Source: CAZFIO01 sp964519585 (GTDB taxonomy: Bacteria; Bacillota; Clostridia; Tissierellales; Tissierellaceae). From it: 5,422 bases of DNA. Both the position numbers and the translations under genes were made by a program. Each line of letters opens with the position of its first letter. Within the stretch, counting starts at the first letter, position 1. Positions 1 to 5,397 of the stretch are shown here, piece after piece. The stretch covers positions 1 through 5,422 of the forward strand of contig CAZFIO010000129.1 of assembly GCA_964519585.1 (NCBI GenBank), written 5' to 3'. The notes beneath the pieces were generated by a model. That model was not told where the DNA came from. It was given only the letters and a program-made list of their open reading frames with translations, and searched no databases.

Positions 1-375
1 ATGAGAGGAATAACAGGTGAAAACTTGTTGCAATTATTAGAATCCAGATTAGATAATGTAGTATATAGAATGGGTTTTGCAGCCTCTAGAGCAGAAGCAA
101 GACAATTAGTAACCCATGGCCACTTTCAATTAAATGGTAGGAATGTAAATATTCCATCCATTAGCATCACAATAGGTGATGTAATTGAAATCAAAGCAAA
201 AAGCAGATCTAGTGAAAAGATAAAGGGAATACTAGAAAACCATAATGGAAATACAGCATCATGGTTAAGCGTAGACTTAGAAAAAGCAAAGGGTACTATT
301 GTAGCGGCGCCAGCAAGAGAGGATATAGACATCCCAATAGAAGAACACTTAATTGTTGAGTTATATTCAAAATAA
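1..375 (+). CDS. rpsD: 30S ribosomal protein S4, 3' part (5' end outside the window)
   Basis: This is the C-terminal 124 residues of ribosomal protein S4, a primary 16S rRNA-binding protein that nucleates assembly of the 30S body. The S4 RNA-binding domain is plain (RLDNVVYRMGF, then SRAEARQLVTHGHF and NIPS, about residues 17-65 of the fragment), and the protein ends with the family's typical EEHLIVELYSK. Bacterial S4 is about 200-210 residues, so roughly 80 N-terminal residues are missing. The ATG at position 1 aligns with an internal residue of the family and is not the true start. The reading frame is intact to its TAA stop. rpoA follows after 61 nt, the usual rpsD-rpoA-rplQ order of Firmicutes. 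The identification is close to certain; only the start is unseen. Confidence 0.97.
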   Translation: MRGITGENLLQLLESRLDNVVYRMGFAASRAEARQLVTHGHFQLNGRNVNIPSISITIGDVIEIKAKSRSSEKIKGILENHNGNTASWLSVDLEKAKGTIVAAPAREDIDIPIEEHLIVELYSK

Positions 376-420
376 AATTGAATATAATTTAGTTACCCTC
401 GACCTAATAAAACCAATAAA

Positions 421-427
421 AGGAGGG
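421..427 (+). promoter_or_regulatory. Ribosome binding site of rpoA (fixes the start)
   Basis: AGGAGGG lies 9 nt before the ATG at 437. The frame is open upstream to an ATG at 353, but that start would overlap rpsD, has no such site, and would add 28 residues that do not resemble the family. The protein beginning MIEIEKPRIE at 437 matches the usual N-terminus. Confidence 0.88.
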
Positions 428-436
428 TTCGTATTA

Positions 437-1384
437 ATGATAGAAATTGAAAAACCAAGAATAGAAATTTTGGATTTAAGTGATGATAAGAAATATGGTA
501 AGTTTGTAGTAGAACCACTTGAAAGAGGCTATGGTACTACCCTTGGCAACTCTCTTAGAAGAGTTCTACTATCCTCATTGCCAGGTGCAGCAGTTTCATC
601 AGTTAAAATCCAAGGTGTACTTCATGAATTCTCTACAATTCCAGGGGTGCTTGAAGATGTCCCTGAGATTATCTTAAATATCAAGGAAATAGCAGCAAAG
701 ATTTTTACAGATGAGCCAGTGACCCTGCTAGTGGATATAGAAGGACCACAAGTCTTAAGGGCAGGCGATATAACCAATGGTTTGGATGTAGAAATAATCA
801 ACAAGGATCAATATATAGCAACTATCAATGAAGATGGAAGGCTTTATATGGAACTGGAATTAACAAGGGGTAGGGGATATGTTGTTGCTGAGAAAAACAA
901 GGAAGACTACCAATCTGTTGGGGCAATAGCAGTAGATTCATCTTATACACCTGTAACCAAGGTTAATTATAATGTAAGTAATACAAGAGTAGGTCAAATT
1001 ACCGATTTTGACAAACTAGAAATCGAAGTATGGACCAACGGAACTATAGATGCAGATGAAGCAACTTCTTTGGGTGCAAAAATACTTACAGAACATTTAA
1101 ATCTTTTTGTAGACCTAACCGAACATGTAAGTACTGTTGAGATAATGGTTGAAAAAGAAGAAGATATAAAAGAAAAGGTTCTTGAAAAGACAGTAGAAGA
1201 TTTAGATCTTTCTGTAAGATCCTATAACTGCTTAAAGAGAGCAGGAATAAACAATGTAGATGAATTAACCCAAAAGACTGAAGAAGATATGATGAAGGTA
1301 AGAAATCTAGGTAAAAAGTCCCTTGAGGAAATTCAAAATAAATTAGCTGAATTAGGTTTAAGCTTAAAAACCAGCGATGAATAA
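437..1384 (+). CDS. rpoA: DNA-directed RNA polymerase subunit alpha
   Basis: The alpha subunit dimerises to start assembly of RNA polymerase, and its C-terminal domain contacts UP elements and activators. The protein is 315 residues, the normal family length. The N-terminal assembly domain covers about residues 1-230, with the conserved ERGYGTTLGNSLRRVLLSSL at 29-48. A charged linker (EKEEDIKEKVLEK, about 239-251) leads to the C-terminal domain (about 252-315). That domain keeps the DNA-contacting residues known from E. coli R265, N268, C269, G296, K298 and S299, here R261, N264, C265, G292, K294 and S295. The start at 437 is chosen for its strong Shine-Dalgarno and family N-terminus. rplQ begins 23 nt after the stop, so the two are surely co-transcribed. 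A chance TATAAT at 383-388 has no good -35 partner. Confidence 0.98.
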   Translation: MIEIEKPRIEILDLSDDKKYGKFVVEPLERGYGTTLGNSLRRVLLSSLPGAAVSSVKIQGVLHEFSTIPGVLEDVPEIILNIKEIAAKIFTDEPVTLLVDIEGPQVLRAGDITNGLDVEIINKDQYIATINEDGRLYMELELTRGRGYVVAEKNKEDYQSVGAIAVDSSYTPVTKVNYNVSNTRVGQITDFDKLEIEVWTNGTIDADEATSLGAKILTEHLNLFVDLTEHVSTVEIMVEKEEDIKEKVLEKTVEDLDLSVRSYNCLKRAGINNVDELTQKTEEDMMKVRNLGKKSLEEIQNKLAELGLSLKTSDE

Positions 1385-1393
1385 TCAAGCGTG

Positions 1394-1400
1394 AAGGAGG
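1394..1400 (+). promoter_or_regulatory. Ribosome binding site of rplQ
   Basis: AAGGAGG sits 7 nt before the rplQ ATG, in the 23-nt gap after rpoA. It is a near-perfect match to the 16S 3' end, consistent with very high expression. Confidence 0.88.
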
Positions 1401-1407
1401 GATAAGT

Positions 1408-1749
1408 ATGGCAAAACTAAGAAAACTAGGTCGTCAATCAGCTCATAGAAAATCAATGCTTAGAAACCAAGTAACATCTCTTTTGAGAAGTGGAAGAATA
1501 GAAACAACTTATACAAGAGCAAAAGAAACCCAAAGAATGACTGAAAAAATGATTACCCTGGGAAAAAGAGGAGACCTACATGCCAGAAGACAGGCACTAG
1601 CTTATATATTTGATGAAGATGTAGTGACAGAACTATTTGAAGAAATAGCACCTAAGTATGAAGAAAGAAAAGGTGGTTACACCAGAGTATTGAAACTAGG
1701 ACCACGTCGTGGAGATGCGGCAGAAATGGCTATAATAGAACTAGTATAA
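1408..1749 (+). CDS. rplQ: 50S ribosomal protein L17
   Basis: L17 is a structural protein of the large ribosomal subunit, located near the exit of the peptide tunnel. The 113-residue product has the full family pattern: a basic N-terminus (KLGRQSAHRKSMLRN, residues 6-20), the LRSGRIETTYTRAKE stretch (26-40), and the C-terminal GGYTRVLKLGPRRGDAA block (89-105). Length and both ends are normal, so the gene is complete. It is the last gene of the rpsD-rpoA-rplQ segment: a strong intrinsic terminator begins 6 nt after its stop, which should end transcription of the ribosomal protein operon here. Nothing in the gene is odd. Confidence 0.98.
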   Translation: MAKLRKLGRQSAHRKSMLRNQVTSLLRSGRIETTYTRAKETQRMTEKMITLGKRGDLHARRQALAYIFDEDVVTELFEEIAPKYEERKGGYTRVLKLGPRRGDAAEMAIIELV

Positions 1750-1755
1750 AGGGTG

Positions 1756-1785
1756 GGGATTAAGTTTAGCTTAGTCCCTTTTTTT
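1756..1785 (+). terminator. Rho-independent terminator after rplQ
   Basis: A 9-bp stem, GGGATTAAG (1756-1764) with CTTAGTCCC (1770-1778), closes a 5-nt loop (TTTAG). It contains one G-U pair and no mismatch, and seven T's (1779-1785) follow directly. The GC-rich base plus T-run is the standard intrinsic terminator layout. It separates the ribosomal protein operon from the ECF operon. Confidence 0.93.
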
Positions 1786-1786
1786 A

Positions 1787-1838
1787 TGACCTAACTTAGC
1801 GAATGCGACCAAAGGGAGCGATGAGCTTTAGTAGGTCA
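1787..1838 (+). repeat. Hairpin repeat copy 1: imperfect stem around a GCGACCAAAGGGAGCGA loop
   Basis: TGACCTA (1787-1793) is complementary to TAGGTCA (1832-1838). Pairing continues imperfectly inwards with CT/AG and AGC/GCT segments separated by small bulges. The apical part holds GCGACCAAAGGGAGCGA (1805-1821), which recurs at 1862-1878 in a hairpin with an unrelated stem. Function is unknown. A role as part of a mobile or dispersed intergenic repeat family, or as a transcript-end structure, is inference only. Confidence 0.6.
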
Positions 1839-1852
1839 AACGCAACGAGCTC

Positions 1853-1887
1853 CAATTTTATACGACCAAAGGGAGTGAATAAAATTG
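1853..1887 (+). repeat. Hairpin repeat copy 2: perfect 9-bp stem around an ACGACCAAAGGGAGTGA loop
   Basis: CAATTTTAT (1853-1861) is exactly complementary to ATAAAATTG (1879-1887). The 17-nt loop (1862-1878) differs from the copy 1 core at two positions only (G to A at the first base and C to T near the end). The two cores are 57 nt apart. The stem here is AT-rich and shares no sequence with the stem of copy 1, so the loop is constant while the stem varies. Confidence 0.65.
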
Positions 1888-1888
1888 T

Positions 1889-1912
1889 GATGCGAGACTG
1901 CGACATCTTTTT
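1889..1912 (+). terminator. Weak candidate terminator or hairpin with T-tract
   Basis: GATGCG (1889-1894) can pair with CG-A-CATC (1901-1907, one bulged A) around an AGACTG loop, and five T's follow (1908-1912). The stem is only 6 bp with a bulge, much weaker than the terminator at 1756-1785. It could serve as a backup terminator or be chance. Confidence 0.25.
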
Positions 1913-1939
1913 CTAACATAATTAAAGCCAGTCGGCACG

Positions 1940-1994
1940 ATAAATTTATGTAAAACTTGGGACACCGAAAGTGATGTTCTTCACAAATTTTTAT
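1940..1994 (+). other. Long imperfect hairpin upstream of the ecf promoter
   Basis: ATAAATTTATGT (1940-1951) pairs at 9 of 12 positions without gaps with ACAAATTTTTAT (1983-1994). After an asymmetric internal loop, GGGACA (1959-1964) pairs with TGTTCT (1975-1980, two G-U pairs) around the 10-nt loop CCGAAAGTGA. A small GCC-AGTC-GGC hairpin lies just upstream (1927-1936). The element ends before the likely promoter, so it is probably not in the ecf transcript. Much of it is AT pairing, which occurs easily by chance. Function unknown. Confidence 0.35.
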
Positions 1995-2007
1995 ATTTTC
2001 CCTTGAA

Positions 2008-2036
2008 TTGTCTATGTAACTATATTATGTTATATT
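2008..2036 (+). promoter_or_regulatory. Candidate vegetative promoter for the ecfA1-ecfA2-ecfT-truA operon
   Basis: TTGTCT (2008-2013, 4/6 to the sigma-A -35) and TATATT (2031-2036, 5/6 to the -10) are separated by 17 nt. An overlapping alternative is TTGAAT (2003-2008) with TATGTT (2026-2031), also 17 nt apart. Either would start transcription about 120-125 nt before ecfA1. The region is AT-rich, so some match is expected by chance, but the strong terminator upstream means the operon needs a promoter in this gap. Confidence 0.55.
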
Positions 2037-2066
2037 AGTAATACAGATTAACAATGGTTAAATGAT

Positions 2067-2143
2067 AGGGGAACAGTAGCAGAACGATTGGGGAACAATT
2101 GCTTGTCTATTGCTAGACTACTGCTTGTCAACTGTTAGACTAT
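2067..2143 (+). repeat. Degenerate 11-bp tandem repeat array (7 units) in the ecfA1 leader
   Basis: Seven consecutive 11-nt units fill this stretch without gaps: AGGGGAACAGT, AGCAGAACGAT, TGGGGAACAAT, TGCTTGTCTAT, TGCTAGACTAC, TGCTTGTCAAC and TGTTAGACTAT. G at position 2 and C at position 8 are the same in all seven. Three pairs of units two apart match at 9 of 11 (1/3, 4/6, 5/7), so there is also a 22-bp order. Units can fold: CGATTG/CAATTG (2085-2101) and GTCTA-TTGC-TAGAC (2105-2118). The array ends 11 nt before the ecfA1 Shine-Dalgarno. It contains stop codons and has a non-triplet period, so it is not coding. Function unknown. Confidence 0.65.
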
Positions 2144-2154
2144 TGTAAAGAAGT

Positions 2155-2159
2155 GAGGT
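2155..2159 (+). promoter_or_regulatory. Ribosome binding site of ecfA1
   Basis: GAGGT lies 5 nt before the ATG at 2165. The next in-frame ATG (2174) would be 14 nt away, so 2165 is the better start. Confidence 0.72.
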
Positions 2160-2164
2160 AAAAG

Positions 2165-2995
2165 ATGGATACTATGATTGAAATGAAAAATGTAACTTAT
2201 GAATATAAATCCTATATAGAGGATGCCATGGTAGCAGCTGTTAAGGAAGTTTCTTTGCAGGTGAAAAAAGGTGAATTCCTTGTGGTATTAGGTCACAATG
2301 GTTCTGGAAAATCCACCCTGGCAATGATGATGAACGGCCTACTATTGCCTACAAGTGGTCAGGTCAAGGTTCTAGGTATGGATACAAAGGATGAAGAAAG
2401 AGTATGGGATATAAGACAAAAAGCAGGAATAGTATTTCAAAATCCTGACAATCAAATTGTAGCCACCATAGTCGAAGAAGATGTTGCCTTTGGCCCAGAA
2501 AATCAAGGAATAGATCCGGAAGAAATAAGGAAAAGGGTGGACGCTTCCTTAAGTATAGTAGAAATGCTAGACTATAAAAAACATGCACCCCATCTTTTAT
2601 CAGGTGGGCAAAAACAAAGGGTGGCTATAGCAGGTATATTAGCCATGAAGCCAGATTGTATAATTTTTGATGAACCTACATCCATGCTAGACCCTACAGG
2701 CAGGATAGAAGTAATGAATACTATAAAAAAGCTAAACAAGGAAGAAGGAAAGACCATAGTTTTGATTACTCACTATATGGATGAAGCAGTTGAAGCCGAT
2801 AGGATTATAGTCCTAGACAATGGAGTTATTGCTCTAGAGGGAAAGCCTAGGGAAGTCTTTAGAAATGTAGAAAAGGTAAAAGAGTTAGGTCTGGATGTTC
2901 CCCAAGTAACAGAACTAGTATATGAATTGAAAAAAGAGGGTATAAAAATAGAAGACGATATACTTTCAATTGAGGAGCTGCTAAATATACTATGA
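2165..2995 (+). CDS. ecfA1: Energy-coupling factor transporter ATPase EcfA1 (CbiO-type)
   Basis: This is one of two cytoplasmic ATPases that power ECF importers for vitamins and metal ions by driving the EcfT coupling protein. The 276-residue protein has a complete ABC ATPase domain: Walker A GHNGSGKST (43-51), Q-loop FQNPDNQ with Q92, signature LSGGQKQR (145-152), Walker B IIFDE (166-170) with catalytic E170, D-loop SMLDP (173-177) and H-loop H203. The C-terminal tail (about 220-276) is the usual EcfA extension. Its position first in an ecfA-ecfA-ecfT set, ahead of a near paralogue, supports EcfA1 over other ABC proteins. It overlaps ecfA2 by 4 nt (ATGA). It has its own leader and likely promoter, and is cut off from rplQ by a terminator. 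Specificity lies in S components, which are not in this window. Confidence 0.95.
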   Translation: MDTMIEMKNVTYEYKSYIEDAMVAAVKEVSLQVKKGEFLVVLGHNGSGKSTLAMMMNGLLLPTSGQVKVLGMDTKDEERVWDIRQKAGIVFQNPDNQIVATIVEEDVAFGPENQGIDPEEIRKRVDASLSIVEMLDYKKHAPHLLSGGQKQRVAIAGILAMKPDCIIFDEPTSMLDPTGRIEVMNTIKKLNKEEGKTIVLITHYMDEAVEADRIIVLDNGVIALEGKPREVFRNVEKVKELGLDVPQVTELVYELKKEGIKIEDDILSIEELLNIL

Positions 2996-3855
2996 TAATA
3001 GAAATAAAGAATCTAAGTTATATATATAATCCAGGAACACCCTTTGAGAAAAAGGCCTTGGAAGATATAAATCTTCAAATAAATGAGGGTGAATTTATAG
3101 GGCTTATAGGTCATACGGGTTCGGGGAAATCCACCTTGGTTCAACATTTGAATGGGTTAATTAAGACAAAAAATGGTGAGATAATAATTCAAGGTACAAA
3201 CATAAGTCATAAGGAAGCAAATATGAAGGAAATTAGACAAAAAGTTGGTCTAGTTTTTCAGTATCCCGAGTACCAACTGTTTGAAGAAACCATCTATAAG
3301 GATATAGCCTTTGGGCCAAAAAACTTAGGCCTAGGTGAGGAGGAAATCCATACTAGGGTTAAGGAAGCAATGGAAACAGTAGGTCTGGATTTTGAAAACC
3401 TAAAGGATAGGTCTCCCTTTGATTTAAGTGGAGGGCAAAAAAGAAGGGTGGCCATAGCAGGAGTCATAGCTATGAAACCCAAGGTCCTTATATTGGATGA
3501 ACCTACCGCTGGACTTGACCCCAAGGGCAGGGATGAAATCCTTAGGGAAATTCAGGCCCTATTTACTAAGGAAAAAATAACCATTATCCTGGTATCACAT
3601 AGCATGGAAGATATTGCAAAATTGGTAGATAGGATTTTGGTCATGGACAAGGGAACAATATCCATGGATGGAAGTGCTAGGGAAATTTTTAAAAATGCAG
3701 ACAAGTTAGAGCAAATAGGCTTAGGTATACCTCAGATAACCAAGTTTATGAAGGCATACAAAACCAAAGGAAATGATATCAGTGATGATATATTAACTGT
3801 GAAAGAAGCAAAAGATGAACTAATAAGATATTTAAGGAGTAAGGGAAATGCTTAA
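2992..3855 (+). CDS. ecfA2: Energy-coupling factor transporter ATPase EcfA2 (CbiO-type)
   Basis: This is the second ATPase of the ECF module, expected to form a heterodimer with EcfA1 beneath EcfT. The 287-residue protein has Walker A GHTGSGKST (40-48), Q-loop FQYPEYQ with Q90, signature LSGGQKRR (145-152), Walker B LILDE (166-170) with catalytic E170, D-loop AGLDP (173-177) and H-loop H203. All ATPase residues are intact, so both sites of the heterodimer should work. The ATG is inside the ecfA1 stop (ATGA). The nearest Shine-Dalgarno-like run, GAGGAG at 2972-2977, is 14 nt away, so translation probably depends on coupling to ecfA1. The similar layout of the two proteins fits an old gene duplication. 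It overlaps ecfT by 8 nt. Confidence 0.95.
   Translation: MIIEIKNLSYIYNPGTPFEKKALEDINLQINEGEFIGLIGHTGSGKSTLVQHLNGLIKTKNGEIIIQGTNISHKEANMKEIRQKVGLVFQYPEYQLFEETIYKDIAFGPKNLGLGEEEIHTRVKEAMETVGLDFENLKDRSPFDLSGGQKRRVAIAGVIAMKPKVLILDEPTAGLDPKGRDEILREIQALFTKEKITIILVSHSMEDIAKLVDRILVMDKGTISMDGSAREIFKNADKLEQIGLGIPQITKFMKAYKTKGNDISDDILTVKEAKDELIRYLRSKGNA
3834..3839 (+). promoter_or_regulatory. Ribosome binding site of ecfT
   Basis: AAGGAG lies inside the end of ecfA2, 8 nt before the ecfT ATG. It supports the start at 3848 and the 8-nt gene overlap. Confidence 0.82.
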
Positions 3856-4645
3856 AGATATAACCATAGGACAATATTTTCCTGGAGATACCCTAGTACA
3901 CAAGCTAGATCCAAGGATTAAAATTTCCATAATATCACTTTTTATAGGAAGTTTATTTTTTATAAATTCATTTTATCCCTATATCTTTATTTTGGGATTT
4001 ATTATAGCCAGTATAGCCATATCACAAATACCTATAAAGTTTATACTCAAGGGCTTAAAACCCCTAATGTTTATAATCCTAATCACCTTTACTATAAATA
4101 TTTTTATGACCAAGGGAGAGGTCCTTTTTCCCATAGGACCCTTGGTGGTAACCAAGGAAGGCCTATACCAGGCAAGCTTTATGGCTCTAAGGCTTGTATT
4201 CTTGATTACAGGCACTTCTCTATTGACTTTGACCACTTCCCCTATTGCCCTAACAGATGGGATAGAAAGGCTCTTAAACCCCTTTAAAAGACTAGGCCTA
4301 CCAGCCCATGAGCTGGCCATGATGATGACTATTGCCTTAAGATTTATTCCAACTCTTTTGGAAGAAACAGATAAGATTATGAAGGCACAAATGGCAAGAG
4401 GGGCAGATTTTGAATCGGGTAATATTTTCAAAAGGGCAAAAGCTTTGGTACCTCTGCTAGTACCCTTGTTTGTCAATGCTTTTAGAAGGGCAGACGAGCT
4501 GGCCACAGCTATGGAAGCTAGGTGTTATAGGGGTGGAGAAAATAGGACCAGATTAAATGAACTTAAACTTGATAAGAAGGATATTATTGTATTTATAAGT
4601 ATGATAATATTCTTTGGATATATAATTTCCATTAGGTATATATAG
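3848..4645 (+). CDS. ecfT: Energy-coupling factor transporter transmembrane protein EcfT (CbiQ-type)
   Basis: EcfT is the membrane scaffold that transmits ATP-driven movement from EcfA1/EcfA2 to exchangeable substrate-binding S proteins. The 265-residue protein starts with the family pattern GQYFPGDTLVHKLDPRIK (8-25). Hydrophobic segments are seen at about 26-40, 44-61, 71-87, 111-130 and 246-262, with a further hydrophobic stretch at 199-212. The two cytoplasmic coupling motifs that contact the ATPases are present: AQMARGADF (Ala-Arg-Gly at 183-185) and AMEARCYRGG (Ala-Arg-Cys at 224-226). The conserved block LPAHELAMMMTIALRFIPTLLEET spans 151-174. The second motif has Cys where many relatives have Gly, a mild variation. 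Start choice rests on the Shine-Dalgarno at 3834. truA follows after 7 nt, so the genes share a transcript. Confidence 0.95.
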   Translation: MLKDITIGQYFPGDTLVHKLDPRIKISIISLFIGSLFFINSFYPYIFILGFIIASIAISQIPIKFILKGLKPLMFIILITFTINIFMTKGEVLFPIGPLVVTKEGLYQASFMALRLVFLITGTSLLTLTTSPIALTDGIERLLNPFKRLGLPAHELAMMMTIALRFIPTLLEETDKIMKAQMARGADFESGNIFKRAKALVPLLVPLFVNAFRRADELATAMEARCYRGGENRTRLNELKLDKKDIIVFISMIIFFGYIISIRYI

Positions 4646-4649
4646 GTGG
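4644..4649 (+). promoter_or_regulatory. Ribosome binding site of truA, overlapping the ecfT stop
   Basis: AGGTGG begins within the TAG stop of ecfT and lies 3 nt before the truA ATG. AGGTG pairs with the 5' side of the anti-Shine-Dalgarno, for which a short spacing is suitable. The overlap suggests that ribosomes ending ecfT can restart on truA. Confidence 0.62.
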
Positions 4650-4652
4650 CAT

Positions 4653-5390
4653 ATGAAAAACATTAAAATAACCATTCAATATGATGGAAAAAACTATGCT
4701 GGATGGCAAAGCCAAAAAAATGCAAACAGCATACAAGTAACCTTGGAAAAAGCAATCAAAAATGTAACAGGTGAAAAGGTAAACCTTATAGGATCAGGAA
4801 GAACAGATGCAGGTGTCCATAGCCTGGGACAGGTGGCAAATTTCAGGACAAATTCATCTATAGCCATAAACAGATACAGGAATGCCCTAAATAACAACCT
4901 ACCTGATGATATAAGGATAATAGGGGCAGAAGAGGTGGACTTTGAATTTCACTCCAGATTTGATGCTATAAGTAAGAGATACAAGTATGTTATTTACAAT
5001 AGGCCTGTTTTAAACCCTATAAATAGAGATTACTCATACCATGTAATAAAAAAGCTAAATATGGAGGAAATCCAGGCTAGCCTGGGATATTTTGTGGGCA
5101 GCCATGACTTCCAAAGCTTTATGGCAGCCAAATCAAAAATTCACACAGGTGTAAGAACCATTTCCAATATAGAAATAAGAAAAAAAGATGAGCTTATAGA
5201 AATTATTTTTGAAGGAAAGAGTTTCCTACGCCATATGATTCGTATAATTGTAGGAACCTTAATATATATAGGCCATGGGAAAATCAAAAAAGAAGATATT
5301 CCCATGATAATTAAGAGTAAAAACAGAAGAATTGCAGGGCCAACTGCACCTGCTCAAGGTTTATTTTTGGAAAGGGTTTATTATGAATAA
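4653..5390 (+). CDS. truA: tRNA pseudouridine(38-40) synthase TruA
   Basis: TruA converts uridines 38, 39 and 40 in the anticodon stem-loop of many tRNAs to pseudouridine. The 245-residue protein is of normal length and complete. It begins with IKITIQYDGKNYAGWQSQ (4-21). The catalytic aspartate is D52 in GSGRTDAGVHSLGQ (47-60). Further family blocks are FHSRFDAISKRYKYVIYN (99-116, with the conserved Tyr at 110), GSHDFQSFMA (149-158), FLRHMIRIIVGTL (191-203) and GPTAPAQGLFLERV (229-242). It is the last gene of the ecf operon in view. ecfT-truA linkage is common in Firmicutes and does not imply a role in transport. No terminator is visible in the 32 nt after its stop. Confidence 0.97.
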   Translation: MKNIKITIQYDGKNYAGWQSQKNANSIQVTLEKAIKNVTGEKVNLIGSGRTDAGVHSLGQVANFRTNSSIAINRYRNALNNNLPDDIRIIGAEEVDFEFHSRFDAISKRYKYVIYNRPVLNPINRDYSYHVIKKLNMEEIQASLGYFVGSHDFQSFMAAKSKIHTGVRTISNIEIRKKDELIEIIFEGKSFLRHMIRIIVGTLIYIGHGKIKKEDIPMIIKSKNRRIAGPTAPAQGLFLERVYYE

Positions 5391-5397
5391 AATACTC

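Noticed and set aside
383..388. Perfect TATAAT between rpsD and rpoA, possible internal promoter
   Set aside because: No -35-like hexamer is found 16-18 nt upstream (the best, TTGAGT at 356-361, is 21 nt away), and the TG upstream is one base out of place for an extended -10. AT-rich sequence gives such hits by chance.
353..436. Upstream extension of rpoA to ATG 353
   Set aside because: It would overlap rpsD by 23 nt, has no Shine-Dalgarno, and adds 28 residues unlike the family; the ATG at 437 has AGGAGGG at the right distance.
1803..1916. 37-codon ORF in the rplQ-ecfA1 gap as a real gene
   Set aside because: No ribosome binding site at 1803; at the in-frame ATG 1821 the purine run is only 2 nt away. 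It coincides with repeat hairpins, which explain the sequence better.
2055..2079. Leader peptide ahead of ecfA1
   Set aside because: The ATGs at 2055 and 2062 reach stops after three and five codons and have no ribosome binding site.
2067..2143. CRISPR array
   Set aside because: Units are 11 nt, contiguous and degenerate, without spacers; this is a tandem repeat and not a repeat-spacer array.
2037..2164. T-box or vitamin riboswitch in the ecf leader
   Set aside because: I could not find a T-box sequence or the conserved core of a thiamine, FMN, cobalamin or folate riboswitch, and no terminator hairpin with a T-tract precedes ecfA1.
3979..4506. 175-codon open frame on the - strand inside ecfT
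   Set aside because: It lies wholly inside a clear ecfT coding region on the other strand, resembles no known family, and is a shadow of codon bias; the same holds for the other antisense frames.
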